Positions 34,306 to 45,054 of a DNA stretch of 64,000 bases are shown here, in pieces (positions within the stretch are counted from its first letter, which is position 1; each line of letters begins with the position of its first letter). This DNA is from Cunninghamia lanceolata (Eukaryota; Streptophyta; Pinopsida; Cupressales; Cupressaceae), in NCBI GenBank assembly GCA_027924645.1, contig BSBN01000213.1:32180501-32244500 (forward strand), in the 5' to 3' direction. Below the pieces are notes generated by a model, which worked only from the letters and a program-made list of their open reading frames with translations, was not told where the DNA came from and made no database searches. The translations under genes were made by a program, and so were the position numbers.

Positions 34306-34969
34306 TCAAACTTGACATTCCTTGTAGACAACATTAGCAAGTTTGATGATCTTTGGTAGGTCTCTCATAGCTTGAACTAAACTTATCTTCACTATACTAT
34401 CAAAATTAATGTGAAACATCCTTCTATGCCATAACCAACTTTCATTGATTTGAGTCATAAAGCAATAACCATCACTTTCTTTGAGATGATAAATATTTCC
34501 ATCTGTCCTTTTTCCAATAATCACAGTTCCAAATTTCTTTCTGATCTCAAAGCCATCATCCTGAAACATGAGATTGTATCCTTTGCTACATAATTGTCCA
34601 ACACTCAAGAGATTTTTCTTTAAGCCTTTGACATAAGGAACATCATCAATAACATGATTTCCATCAAGATTGATTGAGCCTCTTCCACATATCTCAGCAG
34701 TACAATCATCACCAAAAATGACTAGTCCTCCATCATGTTTCTCAAATTTAACAAACTTTCTTTTATCACCAGTCATATGATTTGAGCAACTACTATCAAT
34801 AACCCAATAGTTATTTTCTTGTCTGGTATGAGGAGTACCTTCATTTTCAAGACTTACCTCCTAAGCATTTTCTTCCACTCATCCTTCAGAGTCATCTGTA
34901 ATAGTATCATCCTTCTTGTGTGTCATCCCAGATCTACCTCCATTTGTTAAGATTTCTTCAAAAGAACTT
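34306..34969 (-). pseudogene. Copia-A protease and GAG-pre-integrase domain
   Basis: Starts almost directly at the PBS: a short acidic leader (GGRSGMTHKKDDTITDD), then the protease site YWVIDSSCSNHMTGDKRKF (usual form DSGCSNHMTG; here Gly to Ser), then FGDDCTAEICGRGSINL and LKKNLLSVGQLCSKGYN. The GAG-pre-integrase His-Cys motif ESWLWHRRMFHINFDSI follows near 34440. No capsid domain lies between PBS and protease. The 156-codon stretch 34776-34306 is free of stops. Confidence 0.88.
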
Positions 34970-34982
34970 GGCTTTGATACCA
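34970..34982 (-). promoter_or_regulatory. Copia-A primer-binding site (initiator tRNA-Met type)
   Basis: Minus strand TGGTATCAAAGCC, two bases inside the 5' LTR end. Confidence 0.88.
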
Positions 34983-34984
34983 AT

Positions 34985-36586
34985 TGTTGAGTGCACAAGA
35001 CAACTGAGAGGGGCAGGTGAATCAATTGTATCAGAAATTTCAAACCCTCACAAACATATTCATATCCATATTAGTTCACTTAAACCTTTAATATGTTATG
35101 ATGATTAAACATGAGAAGAAAATAGCAGAAACTTAAACACATCAACACCATACACAAGAGAACACCAAATTTTACATGGAAACCCCTAAAAGGGAAAAAC
35201 CATGGTGATGATTAGCTCACAATATAATGTAGTAGCAATACTAAATTACAAAGGCTCATTGCTAGAGGGCTCACTACCCAAAAGAGAGAATGCTCACTAC
35301 AAGTGGATTCACTGTCTAAGTGGACTCACTACCCACTGAGAAAGAAAGAAAGAAGAGAAGAATGGATCACTACCAGGCTTTGAACTGATATAGTTGCATC
35401 TAACCTATGCACGGAGTTCAATTCCAATGAAGCTCAATATCCATCACAACACAAACATCTTCATAGCATCACTGAAAATAGTAGACACCTTCTGCTCACT
35501 ACATCTAGTAGCCTAACACATGAAATCTCTCACTGACCTAATCAAATTTGCATCACAAACTTTGTCCCCCATGTGCATCCTCACATCCATGACTCCTTGA
35601 CACTTATTTATACAATCACCATTCATGAAAACATTCTCCAAGGTTGGCAACACAACTTAACCCATAAAATTCAAATTAGGTCTGGACCTAAATATTCCCA
35701 CAGAGGAAAGGAATGAGTGAAAACCACACCACACCTTAGAATGGACCTAAATCCACTCTTACATGCTTCATCACACTTTCACAATCACCAAAGCATAACC
35801 AGGATTAGTGTGAACAACCAATTCGGCCAAACTTGTGTTAACACTAAGAACTTTTAAGCACACGCTTCCTCAAAGATGAACACACCTTGCATACCTTGCA
35901 CAAATCTTTAACACAATCTAGAAAAATCCACAAGCATCTTGAAGTCACCTGGAAACCAACAAATTCAACCATAACAACTTTCACCTAAAGGAAATTCACA
36001 GTCTGCTTACAAACAACACTGTCAAACTTTGCTACAAAAGAAATTACTTTTTGGAGCACCAAATCACAAACCTTCTGGATAGAAGATAGATAAGGACCTT
36101 ATAAGCATATATCTAGAACTACAACACCTGAAACCATTCTGTGGAGAAATGCAGAGCAAAATACTTTCTCCTAGACATACTGCAAACACTATCTTCAAAC
36201 TGGTGAACATAACTTTTACTGCACAACGATCCAAAGTACCAAATTTTGGATTTAGCATCTTTAAACACTTCTCAACAATATATCCAAATTGCACACTCAG
36301 ATCTTCAACACAAAAGAAATACGGAGCAAAAACTCAAACATCATTCATTAAGCCAGAAGACTTCTTCAACAAACTGTTTCCAATATTAATCAAATTTTCT
36401 CAAAAGCACTTGGAAACCCAATAAGAGGAACATACACCTTTAGCACTTCTTCAATGTAATCACATCATCATTAACTCAACAACTTAATCAAATAACAATA
36501 GTAACAATAGAGAACACAGTTGACACCAATGACAACACAAACATGTTGACATCAATGACAACACCGATTAGCACATACTTGCAACA
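34985..36586 (-). repeat. Copia-A 5' LTR
   Basis: Aligns with 30240-31849; on the minus strand starts TGTTGCAAGTATGTGC and ends CTCAACA, followed by the PBS. Confidence 0.93.
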
Positions 36587-36591
36587 CAACT
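36587..36591. repeat. Copia-A target-site duplication, right copy (CAACT)
   Basis: Identical to 30235-30239. Confidence 0.85.
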
Positions 36592-36635
36592 ATAGGCAAG
36601 ACAACCTAGAAGTATTTGGATAATACAAAAAATAG

Positions 36636-36706
<71 letters not shown>

Positions 36707-37747
36707 GAGATAAAATTAAATGAAATGAAATGAAAAGGAGGGAGAAACACCAACAAAACCTTTGCACCTATTGCTAAAACAGAGGAAAAATATTGTGCTA
36801 CTAAGGAGCTTGCCTTAGTTAGGCCCTTGCTTTGGTCTTTTGACCTCCACGAGAAGAGAATGATAAATAGAGTAGAAAAATAGAGTGTGTGCTCCTATCC
36901 TATGTGTGTATAGGAATTAAGAGCAGTGACAAATAGAAATAAAATAGAAGTAGCTTCCTTAGTCTATGGGGAAGAATACCCTAGAACATGCACAAGGAAA
37001 AATGAATGGTGGTCAACACCATGAACTAGAAAAGAAAATAAATTAAGCAATAGATTAACATATGAAATACTATTCAATAATAAAAAACAATGTTGCCAAC
37101 TTGGATAGCAAGAAGGTGGTTGCATCTCCTCAAGGGATAGAATCTAGTGCAAACAACTTCAAAACCCCAAGGAAGGGCCTTCACAAATGATCAAGTTGCT
37201 AGGAGAATATCTCAAGAACAATGCTACGATTCCAAAGAGAATAAAAATACTCAATATTTGCTATAGATATGGAAACAAAAGAGTATTCACAAGATTTTCA
37301 TGAAAAATTTAGGAGAGAGAGCCAAAGGAGTTATTGAGAGTATTCAAAAATTAGATTATTGGAGAATGAGAGGGAAAGATGAGTCAACATGCAAGAGGAA
37401 AGAGTTGTTCAAGGTTGAAGAAGCATTACAAGAATCTCATCAACCTCAAGAGATACTTCAACATGTCTAAAAATAGTTCACTGTCTATTTCATGCTTTTA
37501 GGACGCTAGCACGATGTGCGTACATCCGCACTAAGCACTAGCATCTAAGTGAATTTACCTCAAGATTTTATAGAGTGTCTCCGGACTAAGAGAATCGCCA
37601 AGCATTAAAATGAAATTTGATGAAATTAAGAAAAAGAGGTTGAAATGAAGCAAAGATAAGCCTAAAATTCACAAGAGAGAATCAAGCACCAAAGTGGTCA
37701 CCAAACGTAGTGTGAAATTGCAAGGGTATGCAATTTTTGATGCTACA
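36592..37747 (-). repeat. Element X LTR (first part), split by copia-A
   Basis: On the minus strand this starts TGTAGCATCAAAAATTGC directly after a polypurine tract at 37761-37748. It should continue on the far side of copia-A from 30234 leftward. The other boundary is not visible. No coding content; the open frame 36568-36756 is the AT repeat. Confidence 0.5.
36639..36703. repeat. (AT)n microsatellite
   Basis: About 32 uninterrupted AT units, close to the copia-A right end. Confidence 0.95.
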
Positions 37748-37761
37748 TTTAGCCCCACTTT
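37748..37761 (-). promoter_or_regulatory. Element X polypurine tract
   Basis: Minus strand AAAGTGGGGCTAAA followed by TGTAGCA. It is nearly the same as the + strand tract at 15454-15468 (AAAGTGGGGGCTAAA, then TGTTATGG), so the two elements are related at their 3' ends. Confidence 0.65.
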
Positions 37762-39057
37762 AGTAGGCTTATGCAACTATGTGAATATGCATGATAAAAT
37801 AGAAAAGGATGAATATCTCTAATTATACCTTAAAAATGATACTGTAGAGGATGCAAATGATTCTTCAAGCGGGGATGAAGGCTCTAGGTTGAGAACCTAC
37901 AATACCACAATATTAAACAATAAAATTTGCACAAGAGGCAATGTCAGATCCACATAATCTATGATAAGAGGATTAGATCAAATATGGTTTGCCAGAACAT
38001 TAAGTTTAACAAACCATATAATCTAATACACAATATATTACTATCTAAAACACACTAACACACAAAAACACAAGAAAGCAAAGAAAAAGGGGCATTTCTA
38101 GCACACTATGAGAGATAGAAGGATGCCAAGCATGGTTCTAGGGCTAGTACACTATGAGAGATAGGAACCACACCAAACTCTTGTGGGCCACTAGGACTAA
38201 CAAACTGCATTGTTAGGTGACTCATAAAGAGTGCTAAAAGAGTAGTTGAAAAGCATGGTCAAGCCAAGCAAGTGTGTTTGTTTAGGACCACAAGCTACAA
38301 AAACTGCCAAGAGCAAATGCTACGAAGAGCATACCATCAATGTGGTGTGTGTAAAAGTTTAAAGCATGAAAGTATGACCACATGAAAGTATGCCCCCACC
38401 TTAAATTAATTGCATAAAGCTTCAATATGCAATTGATTTTAAGGTAGAAAAGGGGAAGAGAGCTTTATGATACATATCTATATGGGGAGATATGTTCCAA
38501 AAGCTACATCAAGAAAAAAGATGCCCCCAAACAAAGGCAACAAGGGTGATGTTACAGGCATGATACACAAAATCTTGTGCAACCATGGTATGACACTAAG
38601 AAATGCTATCACATACCACATAAATACAAGAAAAAACACCAAACACACTAAGGGATCTATGTGCTTTGGGGCCAATATCCATTTGGGAGGGGATTTATCA
38701 AGGGATAACTTATAGAATCATCATCATCCCCCAAGCATGTAGAACTACAAGTACAACGGAAGAATTTTACAAGAAAACAAATAAAAATTGAAAATTTTTG
38801 GTCAACATGGAAGGAATGTAATTATTCCCATGCTTTGCATCATCCCCAAAATGTCACAAGGAACAAAGAGATGACATATAGAAGAATATGGATACAAATA
38901 GAAGAAAGTCACAACATGTGCATTCCTCCTATATCCATGTGTCTACAAGGACATTGTGGGTTCTCCAGGTACAACTAAAAAACATAAATACACATTCATA
39001 GGGAAAACATTACAAGAAAGAAAACACACAAAGACAAATGAGATGAAGGTACAACCC
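37762..39057 (-). other. Element X 3' UTR, no gene
   Basis: Lies between the X ORF and its polypurine tract. It contains the hairpin/purine-tract unit at 38390-38445 and a loosely repeated CACTATGAGAGATAG near 38104 and 38150. The small open frames at 38467-38715 (+) and 38478-38675 (-) overlap each other on opposite strands and have no recognisable features. Confidence 0.5.
38390..38445 (-). promoter_or_regulatory. Hairpin running into an internal polypurine-like tract
   Basis: On the + strand ACCTTAAATTAATTGCATA (38398-38416) pairs with TATGCAATTGATTTTAAGGT (about 38426-38445) with a few mismatches. Read on the minus strand, the second arm passes straight into TTTAAGGTGGGGGCATA. This is the same order, hairpin then purine tract, as at 14450-14493 and 15414-15468. 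Confidence 0.6.
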
Positions 39058-39964
39058 TCATGGGTTAGGTGTCATCAGATCATCTTGGTCCCAATCTTGA
39101 TAAGCATAGGGGGACAGAGGAATAGTTGAAAATGGGACAACATCAAGAGTGGTATAGAGAGACTCCCCTGGAACCAAGTGTGAAGGATCACTAATAGGAG
39201 AAGGATCCTCAAGATCATCAGGAGAAACAATTGTCAATAATCGTGTGAAGATCATGGACAATGAGGGGATACCCAGGATGAACTTAATGATTCACTTTGT
39301 AGGAGAGGAATCATAAGAGTGTACTAATTGTGGCTCATCAATGCTAACAAAATAAATGCAAGCACTAAGAGCCACAAGTGGAGGAACATTCTCCACAGGT
39401 GGAGGAAGTGTTGTAGAAGGGCTAAGAGGCAGTAGAGATGGTAGCATGCGCTTAGACTTGTGAAACAACCTGGTGGGGTAATGCTCTAGTTTAGGCTTAA
39501 GCGATGGGTAGGGAGTGTCTATATCAATGGTAGTGGGGTGGAGGATGTATGGAAAGACTACATAATGGGTGCACAAGAAAGGCACATGATTGGTCAGGGT
39601 GGCTCTAGGGATAACACTAACACAAGGAAGATCTAAGGGTTCAAGGAAGGGTGGGATACCAAGAATGGATAGAAGGATGGCAGCCTCAGTGGAAAGAGCC
39701 AAGATAACTTGCACCTTTCTAGGGTGGGGTTCATCTATTGTAACTGAGGAGAGGTGTGGTTGGGAGAACGAAGAGGCTTAGAAGGAATAGGAACAAAGGG
39801 AAACTGCATAGGAGAAGGATGCTTAGAGGAAGGAGATACCCATCAGCAACACATGCTCAAGCCACAACATGATGAAAACACTTATGATCTGTCACAAGTT
39901 GATTTCTCCTAGTGTGGGCCAAGGTCTCTATTGATGGAGCCAGGGGGTCTTCTAACATGGGTTA
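39058..39964 (-). pseudogene. Element X ORF, 3' part (Pro/Ser-rich, unknown)
   Basis: The frame 39714-39292 and the frame 39261-39058 are in the same phase and separated by one stop. Text includes RATLTNHVPFLCTHYVVFPY, SPSTTLPPPVENVPP, and the acidic end YQDWDQDDLMTPNP. Upstream towards 39964 at least one frameshift is present near 39740-39850. The sequence is Pro/Ser/Leu-rich with no catalytic motif that I recognise. Its position, just before a 3' UTR and polypurine tract, fits a 3'-terminal extra ORF of an LTR element. It joins the 5' part at 49962 when gypsy-2 is removed. Confidence 0.45.
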
Positions 39965-41744
39965 TGTTGACCTATTTTTCCCTTTCCCAGAGTCAAATAG
40001 CCTAGTCTTGAAAATGTTGAAAATCTTGTTGAATTGGTTGAGTGCTTAATGTTCTTCAAGTAAGGGTGTTTTCCTTGTAAAAATCTCCAAAAATCCCTGA
40101 GGTTAAACTCCTGAAAAATCCTAGAAAATTCTAAGTCTTTGGCCTTAGTCTTTTGCTTTATCAGCAAAAAGTTAAGTTTGTGAACCCACCGGTTCGCTGA
40201 CTAAGGGAAGGTTCAAAATAAGAAAAAAAGAAATAAGTAAAAGAGAAACCTTTATTGGCAATTTTTGAATTTTTTGAACTTAAAGTTTGCCAACCGGCTA
40301 GTTTGCCGATCGGTGAAATTGCTGACTAAAGGGCCAAGCGGGAAGGTTTTATTTTAAAAGCAAAGGCAAAGACAAAAGGTTGCCTTTATCAACAAATTGT
40401 GTGGTTCACGAACCTGCCGGTTCATCGGCAGACTAGTTCGCCGATCAAGGGTATCACTGACAAAGGCGAGGAAGAGGAAAACAAAGACTTGAAAAATGAC
40501 TAAGGAAAAGAATAAGAAAGTCTTATCGGGAAACCGGAAGAAACTCGAACTCGCCAAATAGTTCATGTTTTCTGAAGTTCGTCGATAAGGTGATTTGCTG
40601 ACAAGGTAAAGATAAAAGGGGAAAACAAAGTCAAAGACAAAGCAAAGTTTGATAAATGAAAAAATCACCAATAAAGAAGAAAAGTAACAAAGAGAAAGAA
40701 GCCAAGGCAAAGTGGTTCATGAAAGTGATACTTTTGACTACAGGGCAGAAAAAGACAGAGACAAGCCAAGTTCGTAAAAAAGAGATTTTGCTGAAAGGAA
40801 AAATAAAAGCTAAAATTTGAAGTAAAGTGAAAATTAGTGGAAATAAAGCTTGTAATGCAATATAAAGTTTTAAAATATTTTAAGTTAAAATATCTTAAAA
40901 TGTTGTAAAATCTTTATGAAGGGATTTTGGTAGGAATATATATTTGAAAATATCTATCTTCTCTAGCCGCCATTATTACATAATCAGATCAACCAAGCTA
41001 GAGATAGTTATTATGAAGGTAGGTGAATCAGATGCTAACATTCAAGGTAGTAGATATTTCCCATCTACTTCATCCTTAGGAAATTCTCTACATTTATGTT
41101 TTGCAAAACAAATGTATATAGACATTCCTTTTGTAGAAATATCTTCTGACAGGCCCATGGGGTGAATTTATTGTAGTAGGTGACCTAAGACAATGAATAG
41201 AATGGTATAAATAGTTGAAAAATTAATGTAATGAGAGTTGGATACAAAGACTTATTTTTTGTGTTCCAAAACAAAACCCTCTTCTACTATAACCATGCCT
41301 TTCTAATTAATACATGGCGATTGTTTTTTTCTTTTCATGTTGCATTTTAGCTCTGTGTAGATCTAGAACTAGTTATTATTTGTGAATGTTTACTTCCTTG
41401 CAATCCTTTTCTTATCTTTTACCTCTATTAAGATCTGCAGGATTTGTGTCAGTTTAGTAGCTATATTCAATTATTCTATGCATTTTGGCTTGGTGGGTGT
41501 TCTTTATTCAAACCCAGTGTATCATCTTCCCCTTTCACTTTCTCCTTATTCCCCTTTTCCTAGCGGTAATTAGATTAGGTTTAATCTTAGTCTGCTCTAA
41601 ATTTCATGTTCAAAGAAAGGAACCAACCTTCTCTTAAGATTTGATTTCATTTGCAGGGTCCCACACATAGAAATCACTACAATGTTTCACTAGATTGTTG
41701 CAACAAAAGCGCTTCAACACAGGGTGCAAATCTAAGTGACAACA
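39965..41744 (+). repeat. Gypsy-2 5' LTR
   Basis: Starts TGTTGACC, ends GTGACAACA. Contains several degenerate copies of a CCGGTTCGCTGAC / GCCGATCGGTGAAAT motif (about 40185-40600), better kept here than in the 3' LTR. Open frames in it (40354-40710 minus, 41382-41573 plus) also occur in altered form in the other LTR and are not genes. Confidence 0.92.
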
Positions 41745-41749
41745 GTTTT

Positions 41750-41764
41750 TGGCATGCTCGGTGG
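41750..41764 (+). promoter_or_regulatory. Gypsy-2 primer-binding site candidate
   Basis: TGGCATGCTCGGTGG begins five bases after the LTR end. A TTTTTGG start is usual for this element type; the tRNA is not identified. Confidence 0.6.
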
Positions 41765-41911
41765 ACTCTACTTTACTTTGAATGAAGAGTTAAGCTGAGA
41801 AATTAGTGTTGCTATCAATATTTTGTACTTTGGCAGACAACATTCATGCACTTGGCAATTCTATAAGCTCCTGGTTTCAGATTAGTCCAACATTATATGC
41901 CTAGAATGTAG

Positions 41912-44037
41912 ATGAGAGCTTCTTCAAGAGGTAATAAATATCAATTTGTCAAATTACCTGTTTCTACTTCAAGGAGAAGAACTAGGTTATCTAGGTCTCC
42001 TACAAGAAGGAATAACAATGCTTTTCCATCTCATCCAAGAGCTCAATCTACACCTCCTCCTATTACGTTTCAATACTCAAGAAGAGGCTTGCACATACCT
42101 AGAATAAATTTGAATATCCCAACTATGGCTCTGCCAAGAAATCTTCCCTTTGTAACCTTCAATGGAGGCAGCCCTTTAGCCCTGGATGCACAAAATGATA
42201 TACCTACCTCAGCCCTATAGAGTATTTCATTCTTTATGGGTGATGGTTTTACTACACTCGTTGAACATATTAAAGACATATCATTTACGTATGCTTAGTT
42301 CACCATATTCAAGATGAAGATGTGGTTGTTAGGCTCCTAGTTTCAACCTTCAAGGGAAGAGCTCTTCAATGCTTTAGGAGTTTAACCCCTGCTTCAATAC
42401 ATGATTGGGATGAGCTAGGGGAAGCACTCTACAAGTAGTTGGAGAGATAGAGTAGATAATGTCTCTCTCCTAGAGCAGTTGACAGCCATAAAGAGGGCTC
42501 CCAATGAGATGATGGCTAATTTTAACTTTAGATTTCAAAGAATGTGGGAAAGAATTCCAACTCTTCTCAAACCATCTCCACAAGGTGTTTTCTTGTATTT
42601 TTTGAGAGCTTTAAATTTTGATATAGTTGTTATGATGCAATCCATGGGTGCTCAAACTTTACAGATGCATATGAGACAGCTTTGAGAGCTGAAAATTGCT
42701 TAATACAGGATGGGAAAATTGCTCCCAAGCATCCTATACCTATTTTCCCAGAACTACCTTCATAGGTTCAACAACCTACTATTGCTCCCATCCTAAAGCC
42801 TAAAGCCTCTATAGCTACTCTTTCACATGAAGAAAATAACTTTAAAACCTTAATGACCAATATGACTAACAAAGTCAATACCAAAGCCATCCAAACCGCC
42901 CCTAAACCCATCAAAATTATAACTAGGGGTAGTCTTCAAATCAGAATGGGAATCAGGGTTATAATTCCAATAGAAATCAAAACTAGAACCAGGGTTACCA
43001 ACCAAATAGATACCAAAATAATAACCCTACCCAGCCCTTGCAAACAGTTAGACCCATCCAACAAATATGACTATCAATCTAGTTAGGGCCTTGGTTCCTA
43101 CTCAAAACAATCTAGCCCAAGAGGCAGATTGGTGTTATCCTTGTAACCAACATCACAATCAATCCACTTGTACATTTGGAGCACAAGAACAAGCCCTAAT
43201 GGTGCAAAATTTTTACACTCAACAAGTGTCATTGGTGGAAGCAACCAACAACAACCCTAAGGTATCAAATTAGGCTACTTCTTATTCCAATCTAATGCTT
43301 TAGACTCCTGAGGATTTCTATGCTATTAATCAGCCCATGGACAATGTGATAATTCATGTAAGCAGTATTGTAGATAACACAAGATCTAAGAAGAGGCAAT
43401 TAAAGGATAACCCCATGCCCGCCATATTACAAAAGGAACCTATCCCAAAGGAAAAAGGGGCTAGTGCTGCAAATTCAACTTAGAGCAGCAGGTCTGCTAC
43501 TGTAAGGGAGGTTCCATCAATCCCAAAAGTGCCTAAACAAGCCATAGAGCAATCAAAAAGGGGAACATGAATTCCTTCCATGCATAAAACAATAACATTT
43601 CCCCTAAATAATGTAGAACAAATGAAAAAGACAAGCTTGAATGTGTTGATGTGGGATGCATTATTAATCCCCTCTCAAAGGGATTTGTTGCAACATGCCT
43701 TAAGAAAATTCCCAACAACTGACTCAACAGTCTTGAAGGAAAAGGGCTTAGTTAATCTTGTATAGCCGATTGAAGAGTAGGGGAGTCCAACAAAGAAGCC
43801 ATCCCCTTTCTACTTGTCCCTAATCATTGGGAAATTCCTGGTTCATAATTGCATGATAGATTTAGGGGCTAGTATTTTAATCATGCCAAAGAAGATAGTA
43901 GATGCATTAGGCATCAAATATACCCCTATTTCATCAGGTGCTTTGCAATTGGATGGTACTTTTGTTAGCACTGTTGGAGTGATAAAAAGGACTAGATTTG
44001 GCCTTACATTCATGTCCCAACTTGACTATTAGTCAAG
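41912..44037 (+). pseudogene. Gypsy-2 gag and aspartic protease
   Basis: Starts at ATG 41912 with a basic Ser/Arg-rich N-terminus, then PRNLPFVTFNGGSPLAL. The gag core resumes near 42480 (MANFNFRFQRMWERIP, FLRALNFDIVVMM). A knuckle CYPCNQHHNQSTC lies near 43137-43175. The protease near 43814-44030 reads LVHNCMIDLGASILIMPKKI, where DSGAS is the usual active site (Ser to Leu here), and GIKYTPISSGALQLDG. The middle (42690-43060) is badly frame-shifted. Confidence 0.82.
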
Positions 44038-45054
44038 ATATCTCAGTCATTGATCTTCCTCCTTTATTTACTATTTACTTGTCAAGAGACTTCACAGCTA
44101 AGGTAGGTGGCTACCTCTCCTCTAATTGGTCTCACATGGTGTTGAGGACAAGATATGGTATAAGGTTCACCATTAAGGCTGAACTAGTTTCAAATTATCA
44201 TGTAGAAAATTATGATCATAGCCTAGTGAACCCTCATTGTATGATTCAGGGTGAGGAAGTGCACAATTCAGGGTCTCTTGAGACAGTATCTTCACCCCTT
44301 CCAACCCCAGATCTTTTCCTTGAGGAGTGGGTAAATGAACACTTTGATTTTGATCCCTATGACACCACTAAGAAAATTAGGCTAGGCACCTACATGATTC
44401 ACAAGGGGATTTCCTTTGTCCCTTCTATACTCAAACCAGATGATGATTCTAATGGCCCATGGAAAATGTTCTTTGATGGTGCAAAGAGCAGAAATGGAGC
44501 TGGTGTAGGACTACTATTGATTTCTTCGACTAGTAAGAAGATGCATTTTGCTCATAGGATACATTTTTACTACCCAAATAATGTTGTAGAGTACTAAGGA
44601 TTGGTACATGGCCTATTGATTGCTGGAAAGAATAAAATCAGACATCTAGAGATCTTTGGAGATATTGAGCTAGTGGTCAACCAGGTCAGGGAAAGATGTG
44701 CAATGAAAAATTAGCTCCTAAGAGCTTATAGACATAGAGTTTGGGGTCTATCTGAGAGTTTTGATGCTCTCAACCTACAACTGATCCTAAGGAAATTAAA
44801 TACTAAGGCAAACCAATTGGCAATAGTTGGTGCTCATTTTTCTCTCCCACACAGACCTCTTTCAAGGCCTTGATCAACATGTCAAAATAGTGGTCAGGGC
44901 CTCAGTCCCTGATAATGAGGTGAACTAGCAGATTTTTGATAGCAATGAGCAAATTGTAAACTTCATCCAAAATGAAGTTGAGTTCTCATCAAATGCACAA
45001 TCTAGGCTAGAAGAGGGGTATGGTGATCATATTATGTAACTAAAAACAAACAAG
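44038..45054 (+). pseudogene. Gypsy-2 extra RNase H located between protease and RT
   Basis: In frame 3: GPWKMFFDGAKSRNGAGVGL near 44454 (first Asp), NNVVEYXGLVHGLLIAG near 44578 (Glu), LEIFGDIELVVNQV near 44647 (Asp) and NTKANQLA near 44802 (expected last Asp is Asn). This is the RNase HI fold of the archaeal-like type known from Tat-lineage gypsy elements. It ends about 44872. The stretch to 45054 reads as a degraded linker. In the usual plant Tat order the second RNase H follows the RT-RNase H; here it precedes RT. Confidence 0.82.

Larger units (their letters stand above)
30240..36586 (-). mobile_element. Ty1/copia element (copia-A), both LTRs, rearranged internal region
   Basis: Minus strand. 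5' LTR 36586-34985, PBS 34982-34970, internal 34969-31850, 3' LTR 31849-30240, target duplication CAACT. Termini, PBS and polypurine tract are all canonical. Domain order is not: protease and GAG-pre-integrase, integrase and linker, then gag-like coiled coil and zinc knuckles, then the 3' UTR. No RT or RNase H motif is present. A 1.6-kb LTR, a coiled-coil gag and multiple purine tracts resemble the Sirevirus branch; the branch assignment is tentative. As built, the element depends on another copy for reverse transcription. Confidence 0.9.
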
